From Triparma columacea (lineage: Eukaryota > Sar > Bolidophyceae > Parmales > Triparmaceae), in NCBI GenBank assembly GCA_030267965.1, contig BRYA01000179.1:7067-69332 (forward strand): a stretch of 62,266 bases of DNA, read 5' to 3'. The notes below the pieces were generated by a model. That model ran no database searches. It was not told where the DNA came from and saw nothing but the letters and a program-made list of their open reading frames with translations. Below, piece by piece: positions 21,559 to 32,251 of the stretch; within the stretch, counting starts at the first letter, position 1, and every line of letters starts with the position of its first letter. Both the position numbers and the translations under genes were made by a program.

Positions 21559-22819
21559 GATGGGGATTTGGGGGATTCTCTTTGTTTTTTTTGCTGTGTT
21601 ATGTTGTGGGTAGGGGAGGGAGGGCGTGTGTATTAGTAATGAGTGGATAGAATCGTCGGAATGTTGTTTAATTGAATAGAAATTGTTGGATAAAATATCT
21701 CGAGTGGCTGGCCCTTCATTCCAAAAAAGCAGTAAGGCGTATTTATCCCCTGAAAGTGTGCGTTTTGGGGTACTATATCTCCATTTATCCCAATGATCAT
21801 GTTTTACTAACCTTTTATATCGTTATTCAAAAGTTGTGTGGATTGAGAAAGAAAATGAGTGGGGAGAGAGGACAAGGATGGAGAGGGGAGACTTGAAGCC
21901 TTTATGAGTAAATAATAAGAATATGACGACTTCCAAATGTATTTTTATTTCGCGGTTATACAAATAGTGTACTGAGGACGCGTCAACAAAGTATTTAGGA
22001 CCCAAATACATCGTAAACATTTTAAATTTGCAAGAGAAGCGTCAAAAAGCATGAAGTAGCGTGAAGTAGCGTCAAGCAGCGGTCCGGAATAATTGTAGGG
22101 CCACCCGCAGCCTTTATTCGTGAGTGCTATATTTCGTATTCCAACACTACGCTTAGTAAAGATTGTTCCACACTTGGATGATTATTTCCTACTTCTTCCA
22201 CCAATTCAGCAGATTTACAAACTCCTTGAAATTTAAAGGTATGATCATTATAATACATTCACACTGACAATATAGTATTCTGATGCGCACAAACACAATA
22301 GTACATCGTGTGATATCAATATAAGGAATAAAAAGGCACAACCCATCACAGACCCGTCAAATGAGGAGCTTCAAATATATGCAAAATAGCGCCAAATCAC
22401 CCTATTACTACGCCACACCAACACTTACCTCTACCACTGTGTTGTATTGCTCCACACAACTTGTCAATATAAACCTGGAATATGAAGAAGCAATGAATAT
22501 CTGACACCTCTTGTTTGATCTGTGCCTCACCAACCCAAACAATCAACCCTCCGTATTACCCCCGAACCGATGAGATCGCCTTCGTACGATGAGATCGGAT
22601 GGGGGGGGGAAGGAGGGGAGAATGTTAAACGGGGGGAGGGGTTCAATGCACGAAACATTCATATCAACTGATTCCAAAGGTTAATGACAAGACTTGAGAC
22701 CAGACCACATTCATTCAACGCACAAGCCGGAACTCACAATATTAATCCCACTCTCGCCCGCCCCTCCCCCCCCCAGGTCCTCCTCTCCCCCCCCCCTTAC
22801 CCCACCTGCTAGAAAAGCC
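21559..22819. other. Divergent intergenic region, AT-rich
   Basis: About 1.26 kb lies between the divergent NOP14 and ISY1 genes and should hold both promoters. At 22050-22082 short direct repeats of gaagtagcgt occur. No coding frame persuades me, and I see no RNA gene. Confidence 0.5.
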
Positions 22820-23593
22820 ATGGCTCGTCCCGAGGAGAAAGCGATGGCGATGTTAAACAAGTGGACCTCAATGAAGTCCGAGCACGACGCCTCCCAAGCC
22901 CCCGGTCACACCGATCGTTCCGGCCGTCGCCCTTACCTCTCCTCCCTCTGTTCCACCTTATCAGACGCCGAGTTCTGGAGGAAACAGATTGTCGGGGAAA
23001 TTAGTAGAGGGGTAAGCGAAATTCAAAACAAGGGAATGGCGGAACATCTGGTTAGAGACCTTAACGATAAAATCAACAAACTTATGAGGGAGAAATACCA
23101 CTGGAACCGTCGCGTAAAGGATCTCGGTGGTCCCGACTGGAACCGTTTAGAGGCCCAGGCTGCCCGCTCCGCAGAAGGGGATGAAGGGGGTATGAGCGTT
23201 GGTAGTAAAGGGTATAGGTACTTCGGTATGGCTAAGGAGTTACCTGGGGTTAAAGAGATGTTCCAGAAGAAGGCTAGCGTTATTATGAAGAGGGGGAGGG
23301 ACGTTAAAAAGATCGTTGACGGTGGGTACTTTGGTATCGGGGATGAGGAGGACGGGGTGCTGGAGGAAGAGGAAAGAAGAGAGGAAGAGGAAAGGTGGGG
23401 GGAAGTTGAAGGGAAGAGGAGGAAAATGTACGGGGAGGACACGGTGGTTTGGGAATTCGAGAAGGAGGGAGGGGAGGAAGAGGAGGAACTATTCGGAGGC
23501 ATGGTCGCGAAGGTTGAAATGCCTAGCCAGGACCTGATACAGAAATGCTTGAGGGAAAAGAAAAAGAGGGAAGTTTTGGAGAGCCTAAGCTAG
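22820..23593 (+). CDS. ISY1: Spliceosome factor ISY1
   Basis: From ATG at 22820 the frame codes 257 residues. It matches ISY1: MARPEEKAMAMLNKW at the start, then FWRKQIVGEISRGVSEIQN, VRDLNDKINKLMREKYHW, VKDLGGPDW, and GYRYFGMAKELPGVKEMF. A Glu-rich segment follows, and the end MPSQDLIQKCLREKKKREVL matches the family's C-terminus. ISY1 belongs to the NineTeen complex and contacts the catalytic spliceosome, affecting splicing fidelity. The open frame continues upstream without an ATG; the chosen start gives the conserved MAR. An acceptor-like CTGCTAG just before the start hints at a 5' UTR intron. Confidence 0.95.
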   Translation: MARPEEKAMAMLNKWTSMKSEHDASQAPGHTDRSGRRPYLSSLCSTLSDAEFWRKQIVGEISRGVSEIQNKGMAEHLVRDLNDKINKLMREKYHWNRRVKDLGGPDWNRLEAQAARSAEGDEGGMSVGSKGYRYFGMAKELPGVKEMFQKKASVIMKRGRDVKKIVDGGYFGIGDEEDGVLEEEERREEEERWGEVEGKRRKMYGEDTVVWEFEKEGGEEEEELFGGMVAKVEMPSQDLIQKCLREKKKREVLESLS

Positions 23594-23679
23594 GGGTATG
23601 GGGGACGGGGGGGGGGGGGCGGTTTGTAATAAAATCACACACAGCAACACAGTAAATTGGAACAACAAATCTTCAACAA

Positions 23680-24995
23680 CTACGCAACGTCATGTAGACC
23701 CATACCCTCCATAATAACCCTACGACTATACTCCCTTACAGCATCCCAGATCCTACCTCCCCCCATCCGAAGTGCCTCGTACTCCATGGAGGACATGTCT
23801 GACATTCTCTTGATACATTCCTCACCCCACTTGTCACATACAAGAAAACCATCTCCGATACTTATCCCCTCAACACCCTCAAGCACAACCCCCATCATAT
23901 CATACCAAGCTTTATACCCAACCTCTCCAGACGAAACAACAGGCACGCATCCAAGGTCGAGTGATTCGTATATCCTAAAAGTCTCCCAATTATTCCCTCC
24001 CGGGCAAATACAGAATTTACTCGTTCCCAAAACTTCTACGTAATTACGGTCAGGTAACCCTGTACCTGATAGGTTCGTGGATTGTGTTATTATGCAGGAA
24101 GACATGGTGGTTGGAAGAGTGAGACGTGAGGTTGGGGATTGTATGTTACCTAAGAACGTACATAAATACAACTTTCCAGCCTGTCCAGATGAAGAGGAGG
24201 GGAGTGTTGTGACCACTTCGGTAGTCAGGTAGGAGTGTGGTAGGCGTGGTATGGAGTTTGCGATACCAAGTGGGAGGCAGGTAACGGAGGGGGAGAGACA
24301 GAGGTCTGGGGTTGGGTAGTTCCTGAATGCTGATTCGAATAAGGAGTAAGTTTCGAGGAGTTCCGGGGGGTCGTAGTGGTCACGGGCAAGGGGGGTTAAC
24401 TCGTGGTTGAGGTGGAGGAGGGAGGGGGGGGTGGAGTGGAGGGATATGTAGGTGGAAACGTAGAGAGGGAGAGGGAAACGAGGGTTGGAATGATGGGCGG
24501 ATATTAGAAGAGTTGGGGGAGGGGGGTAGTAAAGATCGGTAAGAGAGGTCAAACTGGGAGGCGAGGATGGGGGGGTTAGAATGGGGAAGAAGGGGAGGGA
24601 GGATGTAGAGGGGCGACATCAATGTAGTAAATGGGAAGGGCTTACCTTGGGGTTGATTGGATGAGGAATGTACAGTTGGGGAGAAGGTAGGAGAGGTAAT
24701 TTGCGTACAGAAGGAAGTAAGATACGTCTATGTCGGCATGTGTGTATGTTATTGCAGTGCAATTTGAAGGGGGGGGGAAGGAGGTTAGAGGTTGGAGACG
24801 AGGAGGGTGAGTGAGGGTTGGAGATTGATGAAACTGAAATAGATTGGTAGGAATAGGAGGGGGTGAGGGGTAGGCAAGATGAACAACGAGAAGGAGAAGG
24901 AGGACGATGCGGGAAGGATGGAAGGTGTGGGGCATGCCCCACAACAACAGGTTTGCCATAATCGTGAGCACAGGAAGCTTCCCAAAGTCCGTCAT
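23680..24995 (-). CDS. Exostosin-type (GT47) glycosyltransferase, type II membrane
   Basis: Exons 24995-24646 and 24553-23680 join in phase 2 to 407 residues. The N-terminus has a signal anchor (IVLLLLLVVHLAYP at about 34-47) for Golgi retention. The catalytic C-terminal half carries the exostosin hallmark SKFCICPGGNNWETFRIYES then LDLGCVPVV, which binds the nucleotide sugar. Upstream, HADIDVSYFLLYANYL and YLCTFLGNIQSP fit the acceptor-side domain. It should build a cell-surface or wall glycan in the Golgi; donor and acceptor sugars cannot be told. The size fits small algal GT47 members. An earlier in-frame GTG at 25004 would add only three residues. Confidence 0.8.
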
Positions 24996-25938
24996 TGGCT
25001 TCACTTTTTCCCAGTCATTCGGAAGCTTACTCTCCCATGGCAGTTTAGAGTGAGAGAGGGCAATCGCAGGGCCGGGTCCTACAGGTAATAGCGAAGCGAC
25101 GACCGAATATGGAGTAGGTAAACTTCCCTCCCTCCTCTCATGAAGCTTTCGTCTTACCTCTTGCCCAGAGAGGGAAGTACGTTAATGTGGTCTTTACTAT
25201 CTGCATTCTTGTTTAAGGTTTATGTTATTGGGTGCGGGGGTACTGTACAATGCGATATAAAATGCGTTTGTATCGAATCAAGCCCCAACGTTGAGAGGTC
25301 ATCGAGAGGTTGTCAAGAGGTCGTTGAGAGGTTTTCAAGAGGTCAACACGTTCGAGGAGAGAACAACACGAACTCACCCACCACCCCAAACCTCTCCAAC
25401 TCCACTCCACAGAATCGCCACCAACACCTTCACATTGTACCTTGATCTCAGCACCCCTGAAACTACGCTCGCACAAGTTAATAAAATCGACGCAATACTA
25501 GAGAAGCTGGAAATCCACTTCTTCAACCTTGGTCCTTGCCTGACTCCCTCCCAAACCACCACATACGTCCCCCTGTTACTTGCTGGCCGTTCCCTCCTTC
25601 AGCCTTTTGAGTGGAGAACCGCAGGACTTGATCTAGCCCTGGAGTTGGAGTCGGGAGGGTCAGGTTATCAGAAATGTAGTCGTCCAGCATGTCCGTCGAA
25701 GAGACAGTTGATGAGACTGTACCGTCGTCCATTATGGTGGTGGTGGGTTGGAAAATTTCCATTCACTACGAGATGATATTTAGTTTCAAAAAGCTAAAAT
25801 GTCCTTCAGATGCCCAGGAATCTTGGTACTATTCGAAATAAAATACAATACTCTTTTCATATCCTAACTGTGTATCGTCCCTTCTCCTTAACCCACCCCC
25901 CCCACCCCCCCCCCCCCGGTCCCTTCACCTCAAAAATA
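24996..25938. other. Intergenic region with short unassigned frames
   Basis: On the minus strand, ATG at 25762 opens 79 codons (METIFQ-like start, then TTTIMDDGTVSSTVSSTDML). On the plus strand, about 25400-25680 is open with NKIDAILEKLEIHFFNLGP. Either could be an exon, but no consistent splice chain emerged. Near 25290-25340 short GAGAGGTT direct repeats occur. Confidence 0.35.
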
Positions 25939-28234
25939 TTAGAGGGGAGAAAGGGTCACGAGAACAGGAGGCTTAGCGGCAGCGACGACAACCTTCCGAG
26001 AAGTAGGCGGCAGCTTCTCGATGTTGCATGTGAGCTTCGTCCCAAATGCAAATGTCTTGCTTCTGGTCTTGACTTCTGAAAATGTGCCATTCAGCTCCAG
26101 ATCCAGATCCTCATTGGCTAGCCCCATTTCCTCCACCAGCTTCATCACAGTGATCTTGAATGTTTCCTGATTTGCCTCCACCAGCTCCATCACTGTGCTC
26201 TTGAAACATAACTGCAGAACGTCGATTTTCCTCTCCTCTGGGTTCGCTTTACGCATCGTCTTAACAGCCTTTCTAACTATTTTCTGCTTGGCTAGATCCT
26301 TTGCCTTAGTTATCTGGGGAAGTTTTTTGGGGCGGTGAGTTAGCTTGATAATGCTAGCAAGCATGTACGATAGAGAGAGTTCGAGTATCGTGACAGCAAC
26401 GTGCATTATAATGGCTCGAGAATTGTCCATTGTCCTCGCTTTCCTCCCTCCTTACTCACCGCATGCCTTCCGTCGTCCTTCCTTTGCTGCATTAACACCT
26501 TCTGCTTCGCCTGTTGAAGTTTGGGGGATGGGTGATGGGGGGTGGGGGGGGGGTTAGTGTTGCGAACTCCAAGAAGTATTATACGAATATGTTTATGGCA
26601 ATGTTAGCCCCCTCAAATTTCACATCTCCTAGCTCACCTGGACCTCCGGCTTCTTGTCGTGCTCCTTCTTTCTCGCCTGTTGAAGTTTGGGGGGTTGGGG
26701 GTGGGGGGGGGGTTAGTGTTGTTAATGCCTGGAAGTATTATACGAATATGTTTACGGTAATGTTAGCCCCCTCCCATTTCACATCTCCTAGCTCACCTTC
26801 CTCTCATCCTTCGTCTGTTTCTTCCCCCTCTTATCCAAACATTCGTTAAGGTGGTTTTTGCGAAGGACCAGCTCCTTCTCCTCCAGGTGTAGCTCTTGCT
26901 GCAAGACGGAATGAGTGTCCTTGTCGTCCAACAACACACCCTGTCCATGCTGGTGTAGCTCCTCCTCTATTTCCGCTTTCAGGCACTCGACCGCTTTCTC
27001 GCACTCGACGACCTTGTCTCTGGCTACTTGCAGCTCCTGGACCCTACGTAGCTTGAGATCGCGGCTGACTTGTCTACAGCTGTTGGCGTACGAACAGACG
27101 TGGGAGAGGACTTCCCCCGCAGTCGGAGAATTGCCTGTGGAAACACCGCTCTGTTCGACAAACCCATCGACAAGCGCCTCGAAGTACACGTCGCCAGAGA
27201 AGACTTCGCGTGCTGGTGCGCGTTTACCCCGTTCGTACGCCTCCGCCACCGTCTCCTCGACGTCGGTCTGGGTGTTCATTCCATATTCCGTCATGCACTC
27301 CCGCAACGCCCTAGTGGTACTAACGTTGTCTTTCCCCGTGATTCCCCTCAGGTTGGCCCCCTTGTCTCTGGTAGTTGTCCCCAGGAGGGACATATAAAAG
27401 CCCTCGAAGTAGCACAAGAACGTAGCGAAGGGGATCTCAATCTTGAGCTTGTTGTACGCGTCCACGATGGACTTGGGGGTAAAAGATGTATAAGTTTTGA
27501 CACTGCGAAATGGGTGGGGTGGGTGTACAGGGGGAGGGGGAGTGAGCAAGGTTGAGGAGCTGAATCAAACAGGAGCAGGAGAAGGAGAAGACTCACTCAG
27601 TTGCACCTTTCATAAAAATCCTTAATAGCGGCGCCCCACTCTTCCCATTGTTGTCCGCGTGTTCGTCGTCTCTTTCTTGCCCTCTCTTGGTGGGAGAGAC
27701 GATTTTCCCAACATAACCTACGACAGCTGGCTTAAGTTCACGGATTTTGCGGTATTTCCCCAAAGCTAGGGTGCTTCCTGTATGGGGTTTGTCGTTTGTG
27801 AACTGTACGTCAATGGTCTTGACGTACATCTGTGGACCTATCAACGTGCGGTCACCCGTGAACCCTAATGTGCGTCTGTTGTCTTTGTCTTTGATGACTT
27901 CTATACCTTCATCAATCATTCGATGAAGTAAACGGAGACCCTTAAGGTCGAAACAACTGACCATGGCATCTATCGCGAATTCCGCCTCATCACTCTTGAA
28001 GATTTTGTTGGATTCGTCCTTCTTGAAGGATACCTTGAGTTCCCTAATCAGCTTCTTAGCCTCCTCATCGTAAATGCTGGCTCCTATCTTCGCCTTCTTC
28101 GCGTCGTTCTTCTCGGACGAGGAGGCGTCGGACGAGGAGGCGTCGGACGAGGAGGCGTCGGACGAGGAGGTGTCGAACGAGGGGGCGGGCCTCTTGGAAG
28201 TTGAAAGGGGGAGATTGGCAGCCTCTTGGTCCAT
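25939..28234 (-). CDS. Novel coiled-coil protein; gene contains two near-identical introns
   Basis: Five exons join in phase: 28234-27597, 27502-26797, 26676-26638 (39 bp), 26510-26460 (51 bp) and 26313-25939, giving 602 residues. The start has four SSDAS repeats. Residues 60-210 look globular (FDLKGLRLLHRMIDEGIEVI). Residues 215-340 form a second globular part (IPFATFLCYFEGFYMSLLG). From about 350 to 500 it is a charged coiled coil rich in Glu, Gln and Lys. I do not recognise the family. Introns 2 and 3 are almost the same sequence (see repeat entries), both in phase 0. The two tiny exons code only Lys-rich helix. The gene begins 150 bp from an assembly gap. Confidence 0.75.
26511..26637 (-). 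repeat. Introner-like intron copy 1 (127 bp)
   Basis: This intron starts GTGAGCTAGGAGATGTGAAA and ends AACTTCAACAG. It is collinear over its whole length with the intron at 26677-26796, with few substitutions and small length changes in the G/C run near the acceptor. It lies between the 39-bp and 51-bp exons in phase 0. Confidence 0.9.
26677..26796 (-). repeat. Introner-like intron copy 2 (120 bp)
   Basis: This intron has the same ends as copy 1, including donor-side GTGAGCTAGGAGATG and acceptor-side AACTTCAACAG. The middle TATTCGTATAATACTTC is shared. The adjoining exon sequences differ more than the introns do. Confidence 0.9.
28100..28170 (-). repeat. 15-bp tandem repeat coding SSDAS
   Basis: Four near-identical units of gacgaggaggcgtcg code Ser/Asp repeats near the N-terminus of the coiled-coil protein. 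Just upstream (28259-28305) a separate 21-22-bp unit (gacgtcgatgaggaaagggg) is present twice. Confidence 0.9.
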
Positions 28235-28385
28235 GGGACCACTGTTCGTTGAGATGGGGGGGGACGTCGATGAGGAAAGGGGTGACGTCGATGAGGAAAG
28301 GGACGGCTTCAGCGATGGAAAGCCGTTGTAGCTGCTGTTGTCCTCAGTTTGAGGAAACTGGGGTAGCCCAGCTCCGTTGGATTTG

Positions 28386-28451
28386 NNNNNNNNNNNNNNN
28401 NNNNNNNNNNNNNNNNNNNNNNNNNNNNNNNNNNNNNNNNNNNNNNNNNNN
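28386..28451. other. Assembly gap (66 N)
   Basis: Unresolved bases. Sequence on both sides is open on the plus strand, but the frame through the gap has no meaning. True length and content are unknown. Confidence 1.
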
Positions 28452-28655
28452 AAAGCAATACGTAGACATGGTCATGACATTGTATGGTTTTGGTTGCGAT
28501 AACCTTGCTTCCGACTCGTCGACGATCTGGAAAAGGCGCGGCCCTTGAGTAGATTCTGAGAGAGCCCCTTGACCGGCGGAAGTCCTAAATAATCATTATC
28601 AAAAACACGGGCATCTTGACATGATAGTGCTTATAGAGAATAGCACTGCGAGAAT

Positions 28656-29806
28656 ATGCAGGCGAGAAGCAACGCTGAAGGACGGCAACGTCGCGACGAC
28701 GCAATCAGGAAAGATCAAGGAGCGATAGAGTCGATTAACCAAGTTTTGAGACGAAGGTCAAGACGAAGTTCAGGCAAGAGTTAGTTTGGGGGTTGCGGAT
28801 GCTGAAGAAGAATTTCCTTAAAGAGAGAAAGGAGGGGAAGAAATGCCAAGATTTTTGAGACACAGATTGTCAGCGAACGACCATTTTGGAAACTTACCAG
28901 TGTTTTTTCTGGATCTGATAGTGTGCTGCAGACAAAGACGCGAGCTGATGTTCTCGTCTGCTCCGGTGCCCAGTGAGGAGCTGCGGTCGCATATTGACAC
29001 ATTTGCCCCTCACTGAACAAAACTCAGGGGAATTGAGCACGAGAGAAGCGTGGGATATCAGGGGTCAGATATGGCCTCCTCTGCAATCAACTCGAGGTTA
29101 CAGAGAGGTGGTTCGTCAAACTTAGAGGAAGGGAGCCGGGTCAAGGCGCTGCGAAGGTCAAGCAGCGTGATTGATAACATCACCAGCTTTGGGACGTCCT
29201 CCTTTCTGGAGATAGCTGGAATAAAGGCCGATGAGGAGAGCAACGGGAAGAAGGAAAAGAAGAAATCGAGAAGGAAACGCAAGAAGAAGAAGATATACTA
29301 CGCCCCACCGAGTCAGTGGGAGACAGCAGAGGGGGGGATGCTTGGCGAAGGGCAGGGGGCTAGACATCTCGCAGCAGCTCAGTAAGCGCAGCTGCTCAGT
29401 TACAGGGGCGGGGACAGACAACAGTCGGAGCAGAATAGATAGCGTCTCGTACCTTGATAGCATGCTTGACGATGCCAGGTAAGGTGAAGCGAGGAGCAAA
29501 GCGAAGCGACGTGTTAACAGAGTTTAACGATGGCGAAGGAAGGTGCACGTAGCCGTATCTCTCTTCAAGATGCGCCTCCCTTTTTTTCTCATCGCCTTGG
29601 TAATTTACCCTATTTCTTAACCCATTTCGCTGTGCGCTCATCGCAGCAACGGCTCCGGCTCGGTTGATAGGGTCTCGCCAGCTTTCGCAAATAATCACGA
29701 GCTCGACACAGTAACAGACCAAATAAAGTCTTTTGAGAATCTCACCCCCCTCATGCACAACGTCATCGAGAAGGCCGGGCAGGGGGGGTCTAGGGTTCTG
29801 GGTTAG
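28656..29806 (+). CDS. Small basic protein, unknown; frameshift in a G7 run
   Basis: The core is exon 29069-29478 plus 29647-29806, joined in phase 2. Two possible upstream exons (28656-28779, 28922-28972) join in phase 1 and add 58 residues starting MQARSNAEGRQRR. Otherwise ATG at 29071 (MASSAINSRLQRGG) starts the protein. A Lys/Arg tract (KKEKKKSRRKRKKKK) precedes IYYAPPSQWETAEGG. At the G7 run near 29331-29337 the frame must slip by one base to reach the downstream frame DISQQLSKRSCSVTGAG, which continues through a good splice to TAG at 29804-29806. Either the assembly has one G too many or the gene is broken. No family is recognised; the basic tract suggests a nuclear location. Confidence 0.45.
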
Positions 29807-29916
29807 TACAACAAACGCGATCGCACTAGGGCCGCACTTTTCGGGCTAGGGGACATGGTGAAAGACAATTTGGTTGTAAAATCTGAAAACTGGTTTTAGC
29901 GATTTAAGCGATAACT

Positions 29917-30729
29917 ATGTCAAAACGTAGGCGTAGTAGTATTTCTAGGAGTCGTGAGCACCTTGAATATGTCCCAAACGACCAGGATGAGAAGTGAGTG
30001 ACCATAGAAGTGCCAAAAATGGGCGAAAGTGGCTCTTTTGGAGGCCCTTGTTTGACTTAATCAGGCTACTATTTCTGGGATCCACGTCGGTGCACTCCGG
30101 GAATCGACCGTTCCCGGTGGTTTCTTTTATGAATCTCATTGTAGTGGTCCACAAGTTTCAAAAAGGACACCTCACCCCCCCCTTTCTTCCGAAACTTTAG
30201 ATCTTGGAAATCCTTTGAAACCCTTTGCCGCGAAAACGGCGAATTAGTCGGACTTCCTTCAGAGACATACAAAGGGTTGAACGTGATCGTTGCCAGTATC
30301 ATTTCTTCACCTGGACCAGATTATCAGCCCCCTTCTATAATTGGGGTTAATCAAGTAAACGCACTTTTCAACATGAAGTTCACTTTTCATAGCATTGTTA
30401 CGGCTATAAACATACCGCATGAATGTTCCCCTTTCCCCTCCCTTAACATCTCCGTCGCAATCATTTCCTCTCCCTCCCACTTTTCCCCATGCTGTAACTC
30501 CTCACATACCAACCCCATCCAAATTGAAAGTATTCCTGTCCCAAATCTCGTCACACCCCACCCCCATACCACCACGGAGCCCACGAACTATCCTTCTGCT
30601 GTCATGACCATGTTCCTGCCAAATAGAACAACTCCCCCCTCCTCCCCCCCCTCCCCACGCCGCTTCAGTGGGATGGGAGACGTTTCACTGAGATTCATTA
30701 AGGATCGAGCCTCCCTATATACCGCGTAG
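29917..30729 (+). CDS. Small two-exon gene, unknown product
   Basis: Exon 29917-29993 (MSKRRRSSISRSREHLEYV) has a GTGAGT donor in phase 2. The acceptor TTTAG at 30200 continues in frame: SWKSFETLCRENGELVGLPS, then NVIVASIISSPGPDYQPPS, to a stop at 30727-30729, for 201 residues. The junction keeps the frame across 75 bp with no stop before the long open stretch. Residues 110-175 are Pro/Ser/Thr-rich and could instead be a retained intron. The Arg/Ser start hints at a nuclear protein. No known domain is seen. Confidence 0.45.
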
Positions 30730-31025
30730 CAGGCTCATTGGCAGAAAACGTACTTTTAGACGCAGAGGAGACGAGTAATCATGGCCTCAAATCGAGGAAA
30801 TATAGCGATGAGGATGGCAGAATGTATCTCCAGAAGACAAATTAATTAATTTAAAAGACCGTAGAGGGTATAAATTACGTCTATATAGCACGTGAGTGGA
30901 TTAAAAGCGCGCGACAAACCCTATAACAAAAGCAGTTTATTAGCCCTAACTTGTTCCAGCCCCAGGTCTCCTGGCCGAACTCATCTGGGCCCTGTGACTT
31001 TCAACAAATTTCTTTTTTGTAAGGC

Positions 31026-32169
31026 ATGAGATTCGCAACGATATTTTTGTTCCTAGTGCCTATTACGGCTTTCAATCCAACTATGTGTCGTCGAAACTCA
31101 GCGTCATTTGCTTCCACCACCATTGTCAAGCCCCCACCGAGTCGGGGGTTTTGGTCAGTGAGGCAATCTCGGATCTTTGGATCAGCAGACGACTGGGCGG
31201 AAGCAGCAATGGGTAAAAGCATCGAGCTTGACTCATTGAAGGCATTGTCGTTGAATGAAATGAAAGCAAAAGATATGAAAAAGGTGAGGGGTGAAGGAGG
31301 GGGGTGATCCAAGGATGCCACTGAAAACTGACACCCCCCTTTGCACTTCAAAGGAACTCACGTTGCGAGGTGTCTCTACTGACGGTCTGTTTGAGAAAAA
31401 TGACCTAAAGGCCAAACTTGAAGAGGCTCGGGAGCAAAATGTTGAAAGGGTGGACCAGTTCAGCCAGGCTGCTTCGCCGGATGTTGAGCCCTCTCCGCCT
31501 CCCAGCTCCCCGACGCCAACGCCAAAGCAAGTCGACGAACTCTCCAAGATGAAGGTGGGAGAGCTGAAGGCAGAGCTTGATTCTTATGGCGTAGCGTACT
31601 CAGACCTTTTCGAGAAGTCCGAGTTCGTGGATCGTGTCAGGGAGTGCAGGAGCAATGGGGCAGAGAAGGTCGGGAGGGGCACAAGCGTAGCAAATGGGGA
31701 TGTGGGTGAATGGAAGGACGTTGAAACTGTTAAGATGAACTCGGGGGGAGGGGGGGGACAGGGACAGGGACAGGGACAGCCGCAGGAAGGAGGGGGGCCT
31801 TTCGGTGGGGGGATGGGGGGGATGGGAGGGATGGGAGGGGGGATGAACATGGCAGACTTGGCGAGCATGTTCGGGGGAGGATCGGGAGGGGGGGGAGGAG
31901 GAATGGGGGGGATGAACATGCAGGACATTATGGGGATGATGGGAAATATGGGGGGGGGGTCGCCAGGAGGAGGGATGGGTGGGATGCAAGAGATGGCATC
32001 GAAGATAATGCAAAATCCCAAGGCACAGGGTATAATCGCCAAAGCACAAAAGAACCCAAAGATCATGAGTGCGGTTACGGAATGCATGGGCAATCCGGCT
32101 GCGTTTGCTAAGTACCAAAATGACCCGGAAATCAAGGAGATATTGGATGAATTAAGGCAGATTATGTAA
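31026..32169 (+). CDS. Plastid-targeted SAP-like / STI1 (Tic40/Hip-type) protein
   Basis: Exons 31026-31283 and 31354-32169 join in phase 0 to 357 residues. The start is a signal peptide MRFATIFLFLVPITA followed by FNPTMCRRNSASFAS: Phe at +1 and a Ser/Arg-rich transit peptide, the heterokont plastid presequence. Two SAP-like helix-extended-helix segments follow: LKALSLNEMKAKDMKKELTL with GLFEKNDLKAKLEEA, and MKVGELKAELDSYGVAYSDL. Residues about 205-300 are Gly/Met-rich (GGMGGMGGMGGG). The end is an STI1/DP-type helical domain: KIMQNPKAQGIIAKAQKNPK, then NPAAFAKYQNDPEI. That C-terminus resembles Hip and Tic40, Hsp70/Hsp93 co-chaperones. A chaperone-docking role in the stroma or inner envelope is inferred. 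Confidence 0.78.
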
Positions 32170-32251
32170 CCCATACGAGGAAAAAGAAAGAACCACAAGC
32201 TTTCCCATTTGACAGCCCTGGCCATTTTTGTTAATTCTGCAGACACCGCCC

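Noticed and set aside
28201..28548. Plus-strand frame through the N gap
   Set aside because: The frame across unknown bases is meaningless, and its first half is antisense to the coiled-coil gene.
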